Below, piece after piece: positions 34,717-48,099 of a stretch of DNA of 64,000 bases. The notes beneath the pieces are model-generated. The model ran no database searches and was not told where the DNA came from. It was given only the letters and a program-made list of their open reading frames with translations. The DNA is from Geosiphon pyriformis. Lineage: Eukaryota > Glomeromycota > Glomeromycetes > Archaeosporales > Geosiphonaceae. The stretch is from NCBI GenBank assembly GCA_016748015.1, contig JAAOMT010000647.1, positions 4,880 to 68,879 on the forward strand. The letters run 5' to 3'. The translations under genes and the position numbers were made by a program. Numbering within the stretch: position 1 is the first letter of the stretch; every line of letters begins with the position of its first letter.

Positions 34717-37002
34717 GAATAAAAAAAAACTCTTTGTTTCCTTAATTTTATGATCACGACCAGAGCAAAGAGTAAAAAAACTGCACTTAATATTTGTCCT
34801 GAGATATCTAATAAAATTTCAACCAGAGGAGCTCTCTCTGTTGTAGAAGCAACTAAGCAAAACATTTTAGAAGCCTTTCTCTTACCCAGTAATCGTGATA
34901 AGCTGCCTTTGGTAGCCACTGAAGCAATTTCTTCATCTTTGGCTGGTTTCTCATCAGTCAAAGTCCCCTCAAAGAGACACACCTGGGTTAGTTCCAGTAT
35001 TGTCTCCACCTCAACCAAGAGCCCAAAAGTTTTTAATAATAGACCAGTAAATAAGCTGGTCTTCCCTTCTATAGATTCTACACTTGGTGCTTTTAGCACC
35101 ACCTCTTTAAAAAAAAATGGTCAAAAAGACCAAAAGTTCAGAAAAGTGGGGGCAGTCACTTGCCTCTGCTATTGTTACACCGAACCTCTTTGTGGTTCCC
35201 AATGAGATCTTAGATGAGATCTCCATAGCATTATCTGGCACATCATCCAAGATAGACCAAGATCAACCACTGGCTGTGTTGCCAAATGTGGTGTCTTCTG
35301 GCAGATCATTGCCAGTTGTAAAAGTAAAACAATCTTCTTCTGTTGGATCACCTGTTCTTGGAAACTGGGCTGATCAAATGGAAACTGATTCATCTCCTCC
35401 TCTAGTTTCTGGTGCTACTTCTGGTGGTGCTTGAGAAACTATTACTAGTTGTCAAAAGTTTGCTGGATGGGTGGCCTCTACTCTGGTGTCTGGTACTACT
35501 TTTAAGATCAAATTGGCTCATGTTAAGGCTGTTTTTCAGTCTGTGCATGGTTTCTTGGGTTTTAAATCTGTTTCAAAAGACAATGTGAAGCTTTTTTATA
35601 TGGAGTTTGCTTCTCAACAATCTTTGAAAGCTGCATTTCTGGTTGAGCTTGCAAGCTCTGTTCGTTTGGCCACTCTCAAAATTGCCAAGTCTGTGGTGGT
35701 TTCTAAATCTGGTTCTTTTTCTGCTGCTGTTGTGCTGCGTGATGTGCCTTTGGGTGTGTCTGCTGCTGATGTTAAGTTGGCTCTCAGTGTGTTTGGTAGT
35801 GTTACTTGTGTTGTGCTGAAGCCTGCTGGCATTTGGCAGTACGTGGTGGTTTATTTTGATAAGTTGGACTCTGCTGTGTCTGTCTTGAAACATTGGTCAG
35901 TCTTGATGGACAAGGATAGTATTAGAATCCTCCCTTTGGTGAATCAAAATGAGACTATTTTGTCTTATAATAAGTTTAAGGCCAAATTGGTCAACCTTCC
36001 TCTTGGCTGTACTGTCTTTGAAATTAGTGATATGATTTCTCAGATTGGTGGTTGAACATGTTTCATCCCTTGTTCTCCTGATTCTGGTCATTGTTTCCAG
36101 TTTGCTTTGGTTACATTTGACTTTTAAGGTGATTTAGATTCTGCTGTAGTCAAGACTGGTACTCTAAGAAAATGCCATATCTGGTGGGAAACTCCTGGCT
36201 GCCGGCATTGCTTTAGGTGTCAAGAAATAGGCCATCTGGCTGCAGATTGCAAGATTTCTCCATCTCCCACTCCCAAGGTTTTCAAGTCTCGTTTTGTGGG
36301 TTCTGCTTCATATGCCAAGACTGCTGCTCCTTCTGGTCTTTCTGAGTTTCTTTCTTTAGTGGCTTCTTCAGCTTCTGCTGCTAATCTCACTGTTAGTTCC
36401 AGGTTAAACTCTTTGGAAAAGCAGATTTCAGATTTGGCTGCTCTGGTTAAGTCTATTGTTGAGCCTGTTGGTTCTTTGGTTGCTTTGGTGTTTTGTCTTC
36501 TTAATGATAATGCCATTAAGGCTGTTCAGGTTGAGAAAGATATTGTTTCCATGAAAAGTGCTGCTAACAATTTTGTTAACTTCATGGTTGGAGTTTCTAA
36601 AGACATTGCTTGTCTTAGATCTGAGGTTGACTTTGGTGATATGGATTATGATGGTGTTTTGGCTACTAAGCCTTCCTTTTTAAGTAAAGATACTATTGAG
36701 CGTGTTATTGCTTTGTGGCAAATGTCTGGTACTGAAACCAGAGACAATATTGAGTCTACTAGATTGTTTCTTAGTGAGTTTATTTTTGATTCTAGGAATC
36801 TGAATGGTATTATGGAGAGAATTTGTGAGTTGGGGTTATTCTCACCTACTTTTGATTCAGCATAGTGAGTCCTTGATTGGGCTGAGTGTCTGATCACATG
36901 TAGAAAATGCATGATTTATGCCTATAATGTAATCCCTTCTGTAGTATCATAGTTTAGGTAGTATTTGGGTCTCGTTCGTTAAATAAAAAAAAAATAAAAA
37001 AA
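34717..37002 (+). mobile_element. ORF1-only LINE copy 2, inserted in an LTR
   Basis: ATAAACT (7 bp) lies at both ends (34710-34716 and 37003-37009), a target duplication of LINE type. The element ends in an A-rich tail (AAATAAAAAAAAAATAAAA). It is 2.3 kb and carries only ORF1; the 136 bp from the ORF1 stop to the tail hold no reverse transcriptase. It is the least mutated transposon in the left half of the window with respect to base composition. Confidence 0.8.
34750..36865 (+). pseudogene. LINE ORF1 copy 2 (RRM-like plus CCHC knuckle)
   Basis: This is the best copy of the ORF1 protein. It starts MITTRAKSKKTALNIC at 34750. A +1 shift lies in the A run near 35107-35116, after which the frame continues from 35117. 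Parts: a Ser/Lys-rich N-terminus, a region 35471-36055 with two RRM-like stretches (VVLRDVPLGVSAADVKLAL and YVVVYFDKLDSAVSVLKHW), a zinc knuckle CRHCFRCQEIGHLAADC near 36200-36250, and a helical C-terminus (LNSLEKQISDLAALVKSIV, likely coiled coil) ending at TAG 36863-36865. Stops at 35432, 36053 and 36126 look like changed Trp or Gln codons. The role is RNA binding for retrotransposition. Confidence 0.8.
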
Positions 37003-37009
37003 ATAAACT

Positions 37010-37639
37010 AGTATTATAACAAGTTATATAAAAAAAAATCTTTTTTTTTTGAAAAAATGTAATTTTATCTTACTTTAAAATAAATTTTATCTAACTCAAA
37101 ATTATTTTATCTTAGAAATACTTTTATTTTTATTAATAAAATAATACTTTAAAAACAAAATTATTAATTATTTATACTTGAAATTCTATGAAACACAACT
37201 AATATTTTGAAATTGATTAGCTATTAATTTTAATAATTTGTTAATAATTATAAATCTAAACAGAAAATTTTTTTTTAACAAAATTTTTTTTTTTAATTTT
37301 TTTTTAATTTTTTTTTACTTTCTTATTATATATATTAAGATAGTCTACAAACAAGATTTTTGTAAAAAAGTTGATTTTTACAGCAAAATAACTACATATA
37401 TTTAATAAACTTTTAGACAAACAATTTCTAGAAAAGAGTTGATTTTTACTATAAAGTAATTACATAAAATAACTAATACAGAATTGGCTATTCTATTTAT
37501 AAGTTTAACAATTTAAACTATAGAAAATAATTTGAAGATAAAATTAGTTATTAAAGATTCAACAGCTTCCAATAATAGTGAATTTACAGCAAAATAACAT
37601 TAATAATATTCAAAAAAAAACTAAAAACTTTTAGTAATA
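37010..37639 (+). repeat. Family B LTR, right fragment
   Basis: This continues the LTR from 34716 after the LINE. It matches 13170-13831 (AACAAGTTATATAA, the T-rich run, TAGTCTACA, TTGATTTTTACAGCAAA) and ends GTAATA at 37639. The next base begins a reversed LINE copy, so this LTR was itself inserted in, or joined to, that LINE. Confidence 0.7.
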
Positions 37640-40290
37640 ACACCAATAAAACAAGACACAAAAGTCTTAAAAGTCTTAAGAAAAAGAAATAAGAATATTT
37701 TATAATTAACAACCAAATAATTTAAGTTTTGACACTTAAAACAATATTAGTATCTAGAAGTTTTTTATCAAATACAATATTTTCTTAAAGTATTAATTTT
37801 AATAATAATAATATCTAAATTATTTTGTAAACCAAATATAACCAGAACAAACTAAAAACAATAACCAAAATCAAATAAGCAAAAAATGAAACAGATCTAA
37901 TCATTAATTTAAGATATTATATTATTAATTTTAAAAACAATACAGCCAAGAGAAAAATTAACTAATTTGGTTTTGAACTTATCATAAAACAGAATAATCT
38001 TATTTAAATTTACCAAAAAAAAGATTCTAATACTATTTTTACTCAATAAAACTAACCAATAATTTAAAGCAAATATATTTAAATTTTTAAAATAAACAAC
38101 CACATATTGTTAAATACCAACAGACTTTAATATAACATAAATAATTTTTTTAAATACACTATTATGGATAAACTTGGAAGGATAAGACAATAACTTTTGA
38201 TGCTCTAAATTTAGGTATTAGAAGCCATAAAAATTCTTTTGAGTAGATTTGTTTAAAGTATCAAAGTTATCAGTCTCTAAAAGTTTTTCTTTAAATGTGA
38301 ATTTATTCATGGAGTTCTTTAGTAATAAGACACAGAAATAGAATTTTATAGTATTATAATTTGTAATTGTGTATTATTTTCTTTGAGTTAATTGAGTACA
38401 GTTACTAGAGTCTGGTGATATTTTTTTACCCTTCTGGTAAGCTAACAAGATAATATTATTATTTAATTCTAAAAGAAACTTCTTTTTTTTACTAGACTAT
38501 TATAAAGTCTATTCTCAAACAGTTGATTTTTTTTATGTTGTCACTCCACAAAAAAATCAAAAAAAGAAAAAGAAAAAGAAAAATACCAAAAAAAAAAGAA
38601 AAAATATAAAAAAAATTAAAAAAGAAAGTTAGTATCATTAACCACCATAATTAAAAGCAATTGATCCAAATTTTTAAGAATTCACAGCATTATATACTAA
38701 GAGTATTTGTTCAAAATAATAATAAAAAACAATAGTAAAAAACAATAATTAATTTAGTAAAAATACATGACTTTAGAAATTATGAATAAGCAGTTTTTGG
38801 ATTTCTGTGTTCTTTTTAAATATTTTTTTTTATTTTTGTAAATTGAATATCAGTATAAGTAAGAAGTTTTATTAAGGAATATATTGGATATATATAAAAA
38901 GAAAAAAGTTGATTTTTGTCTATCTGTCTGTCTTTTTATCTTTTATAATTACTCTTTTTTATATATTTCTCTTAGTTTTACAAAACTGCTTTTAATTGTT
39001 TTATTATTGTTAACTATTACTTGCTATTTCTGTTATTGCTTTGTTTTTTTATATTATTACTAATTATTTTATGTTTGACTAATTTTTTTGTGCTATATTG
39101 TATTCTCATATTTTGTATTGTATTATTTTAAGTTATTATGTATTATTCTGTGTTTTTTTGTATTATTCTGTATTATTTTATGTTATTATGTTTTGATTAC
39201 GTTTTTTTATAATTTGGATTGGTTTTTTTACTTGGGTAATAACACTAAGTGCTATTTTAATATTAGTAGCAAACATACTTAAAAGCATATTATATAATAT
39301 AATAGCAGCAAAAAAAGAGCTAAACTTAGAAATCACTAAAAATTTGGCAATTTTAAAAATAGTTAAATAAATAAAGCTTCTAAGCTTAACCAAAAATACA
39401 GCTTTTAAAGACTATTAAAAAAACTCTATACAAAAGAGATTTATATTGTCTTTTATAATTAACTTTATATCTAAAAAACTATATACAGATTAAAAAACAG
39501 CCTTAATATAAGCTAATTTAATCTTAAAAATAGCATTAAGCACTAAAGTAAAAACCACTTATCTAGCAAACTTTTAACAATCAGTATAGTTTTTCAAGTA
39601 CTATTAATAACAGTACCAAAAACCAGAAAAGATGATTTAGTTTTTATCTAATTAGCCCAGTTTTCAAAAACAAATAATTTAATAAAAAATTATTGTTTTG
39701 TTTTCAAAACCAGCAAAAATTTACTAAAAAACATCACATTTGGCAATACAACCAGTAGTTAATCTTGGTCTATTTTAGATAATATGTTAGATAATACAAT
39801 AGAGATTTCATTCAAAATTTTATGTAAAACTATAAAAGTTTGGTATAATAATAATAAAAGCAAACAATTGCTTCCACTTTTTTGAATTTTTGGTTTTTTT
39901 AATCATTTTCAAAAAAGTAGTATTAATAATACCAGATATAGCAATAAAAATCAAGAAGATTAGTTTATTAATTAACTTATTATTAAAAATTTTTGAGCTT
40001 TTAATAAGAGTAAAAACAACATTAAAATTAATTTAAATATATTTTTTAAAAAGAATTTCAACTAATAAAAAACTAGTTAAAGATAAAAAAAATGCTTTAA
40101 AAATTATTAAAGGCAGTTTTTTACTATTACTACTTAAAAAAAATTTCTAAAATGTTCTATTTAACTGCTATAATAACAAAAAAAAACTTTTTTGATTGAA
40201 ATCTTATTATATATCTTAAAAAAAATATTAAGTATAGTTTTTTTATTTTTTGTTTTGATTATAATCATAAAATTAAAGAAATTAAAAATT
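37640..40290 (-). pseudogene. LINE ORF1 copy 3, reversed and split by a solo LTR
   Basis: Read on the minus strand from ATG 40268 it follows the copy 2 ORF1: the N-terminus (40268-39950), then KLRSFIYLTIFKIAKFLVISK (39380-39310), then, after the solo LTR 38160-39241, the block MVVYFKNLNIFALNYW (38103), LGCIVFKINNIIS, and a decayed zinc-knuckle region (37770-37720). The copy ends at 37640 at the LTR B border, so the C-terminus is missing. It is extremely A/T-shifted, with hardly any Trp, Gln or Arg codon left. Confidence 0.75.
38160..39241 (-). repeat. Solo LTR (family A variant) inside LINE copy 3
   Basis: It starts TATTATGG and ends GTAATA on the plus strand, mutated forms of TGTTAC and GTAACA. 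ACAC flanks both ends (38156-38159 and 39242-39245). The LINE reading continues across it (AGTGT on both sides), proving insertion into the LINE. It includes a TATTATTCTG-type series at 39130-39195. Length 1082 bp. Confidence 0.8.
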
Positions 40291-42264
40291 TTTTATTAAA
40301 ACATAATAATAATAAAATAAGCTATTTTAATAACTTTTATTAAAATCTAAAAGACTAAAAGTTTTTTAATTTTGTAATAAATTATTTAAATTTTTAATGT
40401 TTTTAAAGTATTGTTATTTAAAAAAATTTAAAAAAATTTATTTTAAAAATTTTGGCTTAATTTTATTTAAATTTTTATAATATAATTATAGATTTTGTTT
40501 TCTAAATTAAAAATTTTTTTTTTTAAAATAAATTAAAATAAGTTTTTATATTATTATTTTTTATTAAATTTTAATAAAGTATATTTAAACACTATTTAAT
40601 ACAATATATTAAATTAAATAACTTAAATTAAATATGTTTTATGTGTTTTTTATATGTAATTAATTAAGTTAAATTAAAATAGACAAAAAGTAAACTTAAT
40701 CTATTAAGTTTTTTATAATATTATTTAAGTTTTAACTATTAAAAATAAACTTACTAAAAAACAATTTAGTTTTTTAATACTATTTTTAATATTAAAGTTA
40801 AATATTTGCTATAATACAATCATATAATTACAAATATCTTTATTTAAAGATAAAATTTTAATATTTAGTTTAATTTGGTTTAAGTTCAATTAAATTATTA
40901 AATTAAATTAAACCAAACAAAAATTTTGGCTAAATTTTAAACTTAAACTTAAACTAAACTTAATTATTAAACAAAATTTTATATTTACAATTATATTTTT
41001 ATCTAAAAAAAAACATATTTAAAAACAATAAATAATTCTTGAATTTTTAAGTAAGTATAAATTATATATATAAGATAAAAAATTTGTATCTGATATGTTT
41101 AAATATTAATTTTTAATAAAAATAATAATTTAAATACAGTTTTTTAGTTAAATTGGCCAAAAAATAAGCAATTTTATTTGTTAGAACATTTTTTTAATTG
41201 ATTTATAATTTTTTTAAACATTTTGTTTTTTTTTTAATATTTTTTATTATAATATATATAATTTAATAAGAAGTTTTTAATAATATTATAAAAGCTTAAT
41301 AGTGTTATAATTTTGCAAAATAATAGTTTATACATATATTTTAAAACTATATATTTAGTTGTTTTTTTCTTTTATTTATTTAAATTTATTAAAATAATTT
41401 TATATCTTATTTTAAAAATTATATTTATTAAAAATATTAATATTTAAACTATTTAAATAATTAAATTTCGTTATTTCGAATTTTAAATCTTCAATAACAA
41501 ACAATAAATTTATTTTAATAAGTTAAAAAGCAAATTTGTTATATATATAATTTTATATATTTTTTTAACTGATTATAATAATTAAACAAAGTAATAATTA
41601 ATAAATAAATAATATAAAAAATATATTTTTTTTAATTTTATCAAACTTAAACAAGTTTGTAAACTTTGAATTAAATTTGAACTGAATTTAAATTAATTTT
41701 AAAATTTAATTTGAATTATAATTTAAATTAAACTTAAATAGTATTTAAAGTTTAATTTATTTTAGTTTAATCAAATTTCTATTCAAAAAATCAGCTTAAC
41801 AACATTAATATTATTTTTATTTATGCTATTAAATTCTATTTTAACTTTAAGATTAGCAAAGTTCTTAAACATATTAATTAAAAAATTAATAAAATTATTA
41901 GAAATAATTATTATAAAAAAAAAGTTTTTTTTATCTTAAAATTTTTACATGTATTCTTATTTAAAAGAAAATAACCAAAAATTTAATAAATTTAATAACA
42001 AATCTAATTAAAACAGTTAAACTTAAAATTTAAAAATTTAAGAAATTTAATCTAGATTTGGTTACTAAATTAACAGCTAAAAAAAAACTAAAAAAATAAA
42101 ATTTTAGCATAAATTTAATAATTAACTTAAAAAAAATAAATAATAATATTTTATAAAAATCAAATATTACAATAATAAAATATTAATAATAATAAGAATT
42201 AAAAAAATAAAAAATAAAGTAAATATAAATATTAACTTAAAAAATTAAATTATTGATATTATAG
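40291..42264. other. AT-rich desert
   Basis: Nearly two kilobases of almost pure A/T, with short inverted and direct A/T-rich repeats (for example AAATTAAATTAAACC-like runs near 40890 and 41650-41760). No coding frame, terminal repeat or RNA gene could be supported. Probably transposon DNA mutated past recognition. Confidence 0.5.
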
Positions 42265-45200
42265 TATTATTCAAATAAAAAAATAATTAAAAACTTATTA
42301 GAAAAAAACATAAAAACTACATAATAACATAAAAAAAATATAATAATATAAGATAATACAGAATAATATAAAATAATATAAAATAATACAAAATAATATA
42401 AAATAATACAAAATAATATAAAATAATTTAAAATAACACAAAATAATATACAATAATATAAAATAGTACAGAATAACTAATTATAATATAAAAAATAATA
42501 ATTAGCAATAACAAACAATAAAAAGCAATTTTATAGAATAAAAAATATATATAAAAATAAGTAGTTTTAATAAATAAAACAGAATAAACCAAACCAAAAT
42601 TAGCTTAAATATTTTATATTATTTTTAATTTTAGAAATTTTTTTCTTTTTTTTATCTTTTACATCTTAAATTTACCAAATAAAATATTATTGTTTAAATT
42701 CACAAATCTATAATCTATATACTTTAATATTAAAATTTTATTAATTGTTTTTATTTAATTCTATTTTAGACCAGATTTTATTAACTTAAACTGATTACTC
42801 TTAATTATAACAATTAACAAAAAATACAAATTTTTTTTTTTTGTTGAACAGCAACATTAAAAATTGATTGTATAGAAATAAACTTTATAATAATTTGGTA
42901 AAAAAAGCTTTTTTTAGGTTTAAATATTAATTTTATCTTATTAGTTTATCAAAAAAGCAAAAAAACAACATCAAATCTTAATCACTGTGTTTGTCAGCTT
43001 AAAAAAAACACAATTACAATAACACAAATAAAAAACAGTATTTTTGTATTTTATAACAAAAGAATTCAATAGATAGAATTTCAAACAGAAAAATCTTTAA
43101 AGATTAATAACTGTCTTTAATACATAAATAATTTTAGCTAAAAATTAATTTGCTTTTAATATTAAATTTACAAATGTCAAATATTATAACCATACTTTGT
43201 TAAGTTTATCTATAATATTTAGTGCTTTTTGTGAGGTTATAAATTTATAAAGACAAAATATCTAGAAAACTCACAAAATAGTAATTATTAAAACAGTTAA
43301 AAAAAATTATTTATTATTTAGAAAAGCATTATATCAATACTTTTGACAAGATTTAGGAATTCTAAAAGAAATATTTATAGTCAAAAGTGATTTTTATTAT
43401 TATATACATATTAAGATTGATTATTATTTAAGCAAAACAGTAAATACTAAAAAACTCAGAAAACAAATTTACCAAAATTTTTTATTATACTCAATCTCAA
43501 TTACTAAAAAAACAATCATAAAAACTCTTTTCTTTATTAACAAAAATTAAAGTATATATATTAAACCATTATTCACAACTTAAAAAAAACTACAACACTA
43601 AAACTTTTTTTGAAAAATCCAAGTTAAACATAAAAAACAACAGTTAACAACAGTTTAAACAAAAAAAAATACAATCTACTATTGGCAAAAAGTTAAGATT
43701 ATTATTATTAACAATACTATTATATTATCAGATATTTGAATGTAGAATACTACTTAATTATTTATTAAATTACAGTCTAAAACTCCAAAGATTTCTAAAA
43801 AATTTTATTTTTAAGATTTCAACAAAAATTTTTGAACTAAATTATTAAAAAAATATAGAACTTATTCAAAAATTTTATCTTCATAACAAACATTACTTTT
43901 TAAAATACCGCTATTTAGAAACAACAAATAATACAATTATTAACTAAATTAATAATTGCTTTTTTAGAAAAAATATTACTGTTTTAATTTATTGCAATAA
44001 ATAACAAAAAAAACAATTTAATTGAATAACCAAACATATTTTTGCCAATCTTTTTTTCATTAATAAACAACCAACTCTTTACTATTTTCGTTATAACTTA
44101 CAGAAACATTACCAGATTAAAAAAAATTTCCAGTAAAAAAGAAAATACTTATACTTGAATTATAAAAACTAAAAAAGCAATTATAATAAACAATTAAAAT
44201 AACATTAAAACAATACAAATTCTATTTTTTTTTGACTAAAACAGCAGATTTATAGTATCAAAGTCTCAATAAAAAGCCAACTTTCAAATAAACTAGATAC
44301 TATAATAAGTTCTAAAAAGTTTATCTTAAAATTTACAAATCTAAAAACTTATATTAAAATATTTTATCAAAAATGCCTTTATTAATTGCAAAACTTATAA
44401 CAAATATAATTTTTTTTAACTTGGACTTGTTTAAATAGTTTAAAATTATACAAAAAAAGATAATATAAAGTCTTATTTGAAAAATTTTTAAGCAAATTGT
44501 CCTTAAATTTTAAGTTTTTTTTGATTAAAAAATCTTAAATTTTATATATGCTCTTATTTATAAAACTAAACTAAATTCTATAATTAACAATTGATTACAA
44601 AATAACTGAAACCAAATAAAAAAACTGTTTATTAAAAATAGTTTTTTACAATACTAAAAACAAAAAAAACTTAATATTTATATTGATTTTCTTTAAACTA
44701 AACTTGAAAAAACTTTTAGTTAACAAAAAAATTTTCAAATACCAATAAGACTTATTTAGTTTAATCACTAAAATTAAAGAGCTATTTATACACAATAACA
44801 TATTTTTAATTTGAAAATTAATTAAAATAGTCATTATTTTTTTTATAGTAATAATTATATTATAAATATCAAAAAACTTGTTTACAATATTTAATATTCT
44901 TTATGTAGCAATATAAAAATTATTAATTTAGATTGTATTATTAATAAAAATATTTGTAACTAAATAAAAAGTCATATTAACATTAGATTTAACTTTATTA
45001 ATTTTCATTACAAACTTAAAATCTATTTTGTATTTAAAATTAAACTTATATCTTTTGACTTTATACAAAAAAATTATAAAATTTTTTTATAAGAAAGACA
45101 AAAAAACTTTATACTGATCTAATTTATTATGAACTTTGTATTATTAAACAAACCAAAATCTGTTATAATTTTATTAATGTAATTGTTATAAATATGACCA

Positions 45201-46099
45201 AAAAATTTAATAAACTTATTATATATTTTTATTTTTTTAAAACTTTTTTTTAGATGTAATCAACTTATTAAATTATAGGCCTTATACATATTTTAAAGTA
45301 CTGATTAGATTTTTTTACTTTTTTTTAGTGTATTTTTAATGATAAAACTTACAGTAAAAATAAGAAATTAGATTAAAATATTGTTAAAAACCAAAAAGTT
45401 GTTCTCTTTCAAAACATTAAACTTGTTATATGCTATCAAAATATAATTTAATAAAATTTTAAAAAAATTTTTCTTGCAATTTTAATTAAAACAATCAGTT
45501 TAATATTAATTAAAACTCTTTTTCAGTCATAAAGTTTCAAGAATATGGATATTTATATTTTTCTTTAAGTATTAGAAATTTTTTTATTAATAAATACTTA
45601 TTAAACAATTTTAAAAGCTAATATAAAACAAATTTACTATATTGTTTTTACATTTTATTGGAAATTTTAGACAATTTTACTAACTTTTAATTTATTAACT
45701 GCTAAAAATTTAACAAATTCAATTTTTTTTATAATACCAAAAAATTTACTATCTTTTATATATTCAAAAAATTCAAATTATTATTGTTAATAAGAAAACA
45801 TAAAGTTTTTGTTTGTTTGTTTTTTTGTTTATGTTTTTATGATCAAATTAACTTTATTTTTAACCAAATTAAGATTTAAAATTAATTTATTATTTATTAT
45901 TAAATGATTTAATATTATTTTTCTAAAACATTATTAATTATTAAACTCTTATTATTAATAAAAAAATTCATATACTTATTAATAGCAGCTTTTATGTATT
46001 ATTTTTCAGTTAATTTGGGTTTTTAATATTTGTATATTCTCTTTATATAAATTAAGATCTGATTTGTTTTATTAATACCTAAATTATTTTTCAAAATAT
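42265..46099 (+). mobile_element. Decayed gypsy element with 5' LTR, internal part unreadable
   Basis: The LTR 42265-43217 is the plus-strand form of the family A variant: it starts TATTATTCAAATAAAAAAA, has the TATTATTCTG-type series in reverse (42340-42480), and ends AAGTTTATCTATAATA, matching the end of 38160-39241. It is followed at once by TTTAGTGCTTTTTGTGAGG, a mutated form of the primer-binding site at 13832. So this is a 5' LTR with internal sequence behind it. From 43218 I could not follow gag or pol; the sequence is A/T-shifted with dense stops. It runs up to the solo LTR at 46100. Confidence 0.55.
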
Positions 46100-47075
46100 T
46101 ATTATTTGCCAAAATTTGAGATATTAGTTAGCATAAAATTACTCTTATAATTTTTATTATTAATTAGCATATATTATTATTTTAATTTATTACTTATTAT
46201 CTTATTAAATTATTTAAATTATTAGTTAATTAATAACCCAATTTATACAAAACACAAATATAACCAAATTATAATAATTAGATTATATAATATGCCAAAC
46301 TATATAATATTCAGAGTTTGTCAAAATATTTAGTAATTTATTAAAATATTTAATAATTTATTAAAATAATCTATAAGTTGCAAAAATAACTTATAATTTA
46401 ATAAAATTTATTTTTAATTTGCTAAAATATTAAGAAAAAAAAGAATGCTAACTCATAAAATAATATTATAACAAATTGTATAAAAGAAGAGTTTTTTTTT
46501 TCGAGAAAATAGAAAAAAATCATTTTATCTTACTCAAAATAAATTAAAATAGTATTTTTCTTACAAATTATAATAAAACTTACTTTGAAAACAAAAACAT
46601 AAAATTCTTAATTATTACTATTTAAAATTAATTTTTCTATATTAATAGTTTAAAATTAACTAATTACTAATTTCAGTAATTGTTAATAACTTCTAAACCT
46701 AAATTCAAAATTATTTTTTTTCTTTAGTTTATTTTCTTTTAAATTTTTTTATATTATTAGATAGTCTATAGTCGAGATTTTTTGTAAAAAAGTTGATTTT
46801 TACAGCAAAATAACTATACATATTTTAAAAAACTTACAGATAAAATTTTTTTAAAAAAAAATTGACTTTTATTGTAAAATAACTATATTAGTAATTGACA
46901 TAGAATTGATTATTTTATTATAAATCTAATAGTATATATAGTCTAAAGTATAGAAAAATACTTTAAAAGAAAAATTAACTTATTAAAAATTTATCAACTT
47001 TTATAAAACAGTAGAATTAACAACAAAATAATATTAACAATATTAAAAAAAAGAGTAAAAAAACTTTTAGTAATA
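46100..47075 (+). repeat. Solo LTR of family B
   Basis: It starts TATTATTTGCCAAAATTTG (TGTTATCAGACAAAATTAG in the fresher copy), follows the family B LTR throughout, and ends AGTAATA. ATAT lies on both sides (46096-46099 and 47076-47079), though in such A/T-rich sequence this could be chance. No primer-binding site follows. Confidence 0.7.
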
Positions 47076-48099
47076 ATATTAATAAAGTTTTTTGTCAAAC
47101 TTAAATTCAAAATAACTTATTTGTTTATTAAATTTTGCTGTCATTTTAAGTTCTTAGTTTTAAATATCTTTAAAATTTTAAAAACCAGCAATTCTAATCT
47201 AAAAAGTTTAGATATAATAATGTTTTTTGTAGTACTAATATTCTAAAATTTAATTTTAAAAAAATAGTATTAATTGTAAATATTATTATATGTCTCACTA
47301 AATCTTATATCATATTGAAATTATTGTTGTTCCTGTATATATCAAAATATATAACAAAAACTAAAACAATATTTAAAAATAAAGCTTTAAATTTGAATTA
47401 AATACTATTGTTAACATTTTTTACTCTAAATTTTTAGCAGTTTTTAATTATCTGTTTATGTTTAAATTAAATTAAAGATCAGAAAAACCTTTTAAATCTA
47501 TATTAACTTAGATAATTAAATAATTAAAATCGAAGTATTTATTTAAATAATAAATTGTTTAATTTAGTATAATATTTTAAAAACTATTATTAACTAAAAC
47601 AATATTTATGTACTTGTTTGTTTCTTAAAAATTGGTTCAAGTTAGAATTTTACAAATAAAAAACTATAACAAATATTAAAAAAATCCAATTTTAAAAGTT
47701 TTTTAAAACTAGTATTATAATTAGATTTATTTTTATTAAATTATTTCTAAATATTATATATTATTATTAACTATTATAATTACTATAAAATTAATTTCAA
47801 AAGTTTAAACTAGCCATTTTTTCAATATAATATTAGCATATAAATCTAAAATTATGACTAAAAAATAGTTCTTAAACAAAAAACAGAAAAACAAAAAATA
47901 ATTTACTATTTTTAGAACTTTATATATATGCTTAATTATATTATTATTATAATAATAACAATATCAAAACCAAAATAACCAGATTTTACTTCAAATAAGA
48001 CTAATTATTAAAATAATAAGGAAAGAAATATATCTAAAATCAAAGTTAAATTGTTAAATCTTATTAAAAAATTTATAACTAAATTAACCAAATTATTTA
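47076..48099. other. AT-rich segment, nothing recognised
   Basis: There is no supported coding frame, repeat or RNA gene. It lies between the solo LTR and the C-terminal end of the reversed LINE ORF1. Confidence 0.4.

Noticed and set aside
40291-42264. Centromere- or origin-like AT-rich element
   Set aside because: Nothing but base composition supports it, and similar sequence results from decayed transposons nearby.
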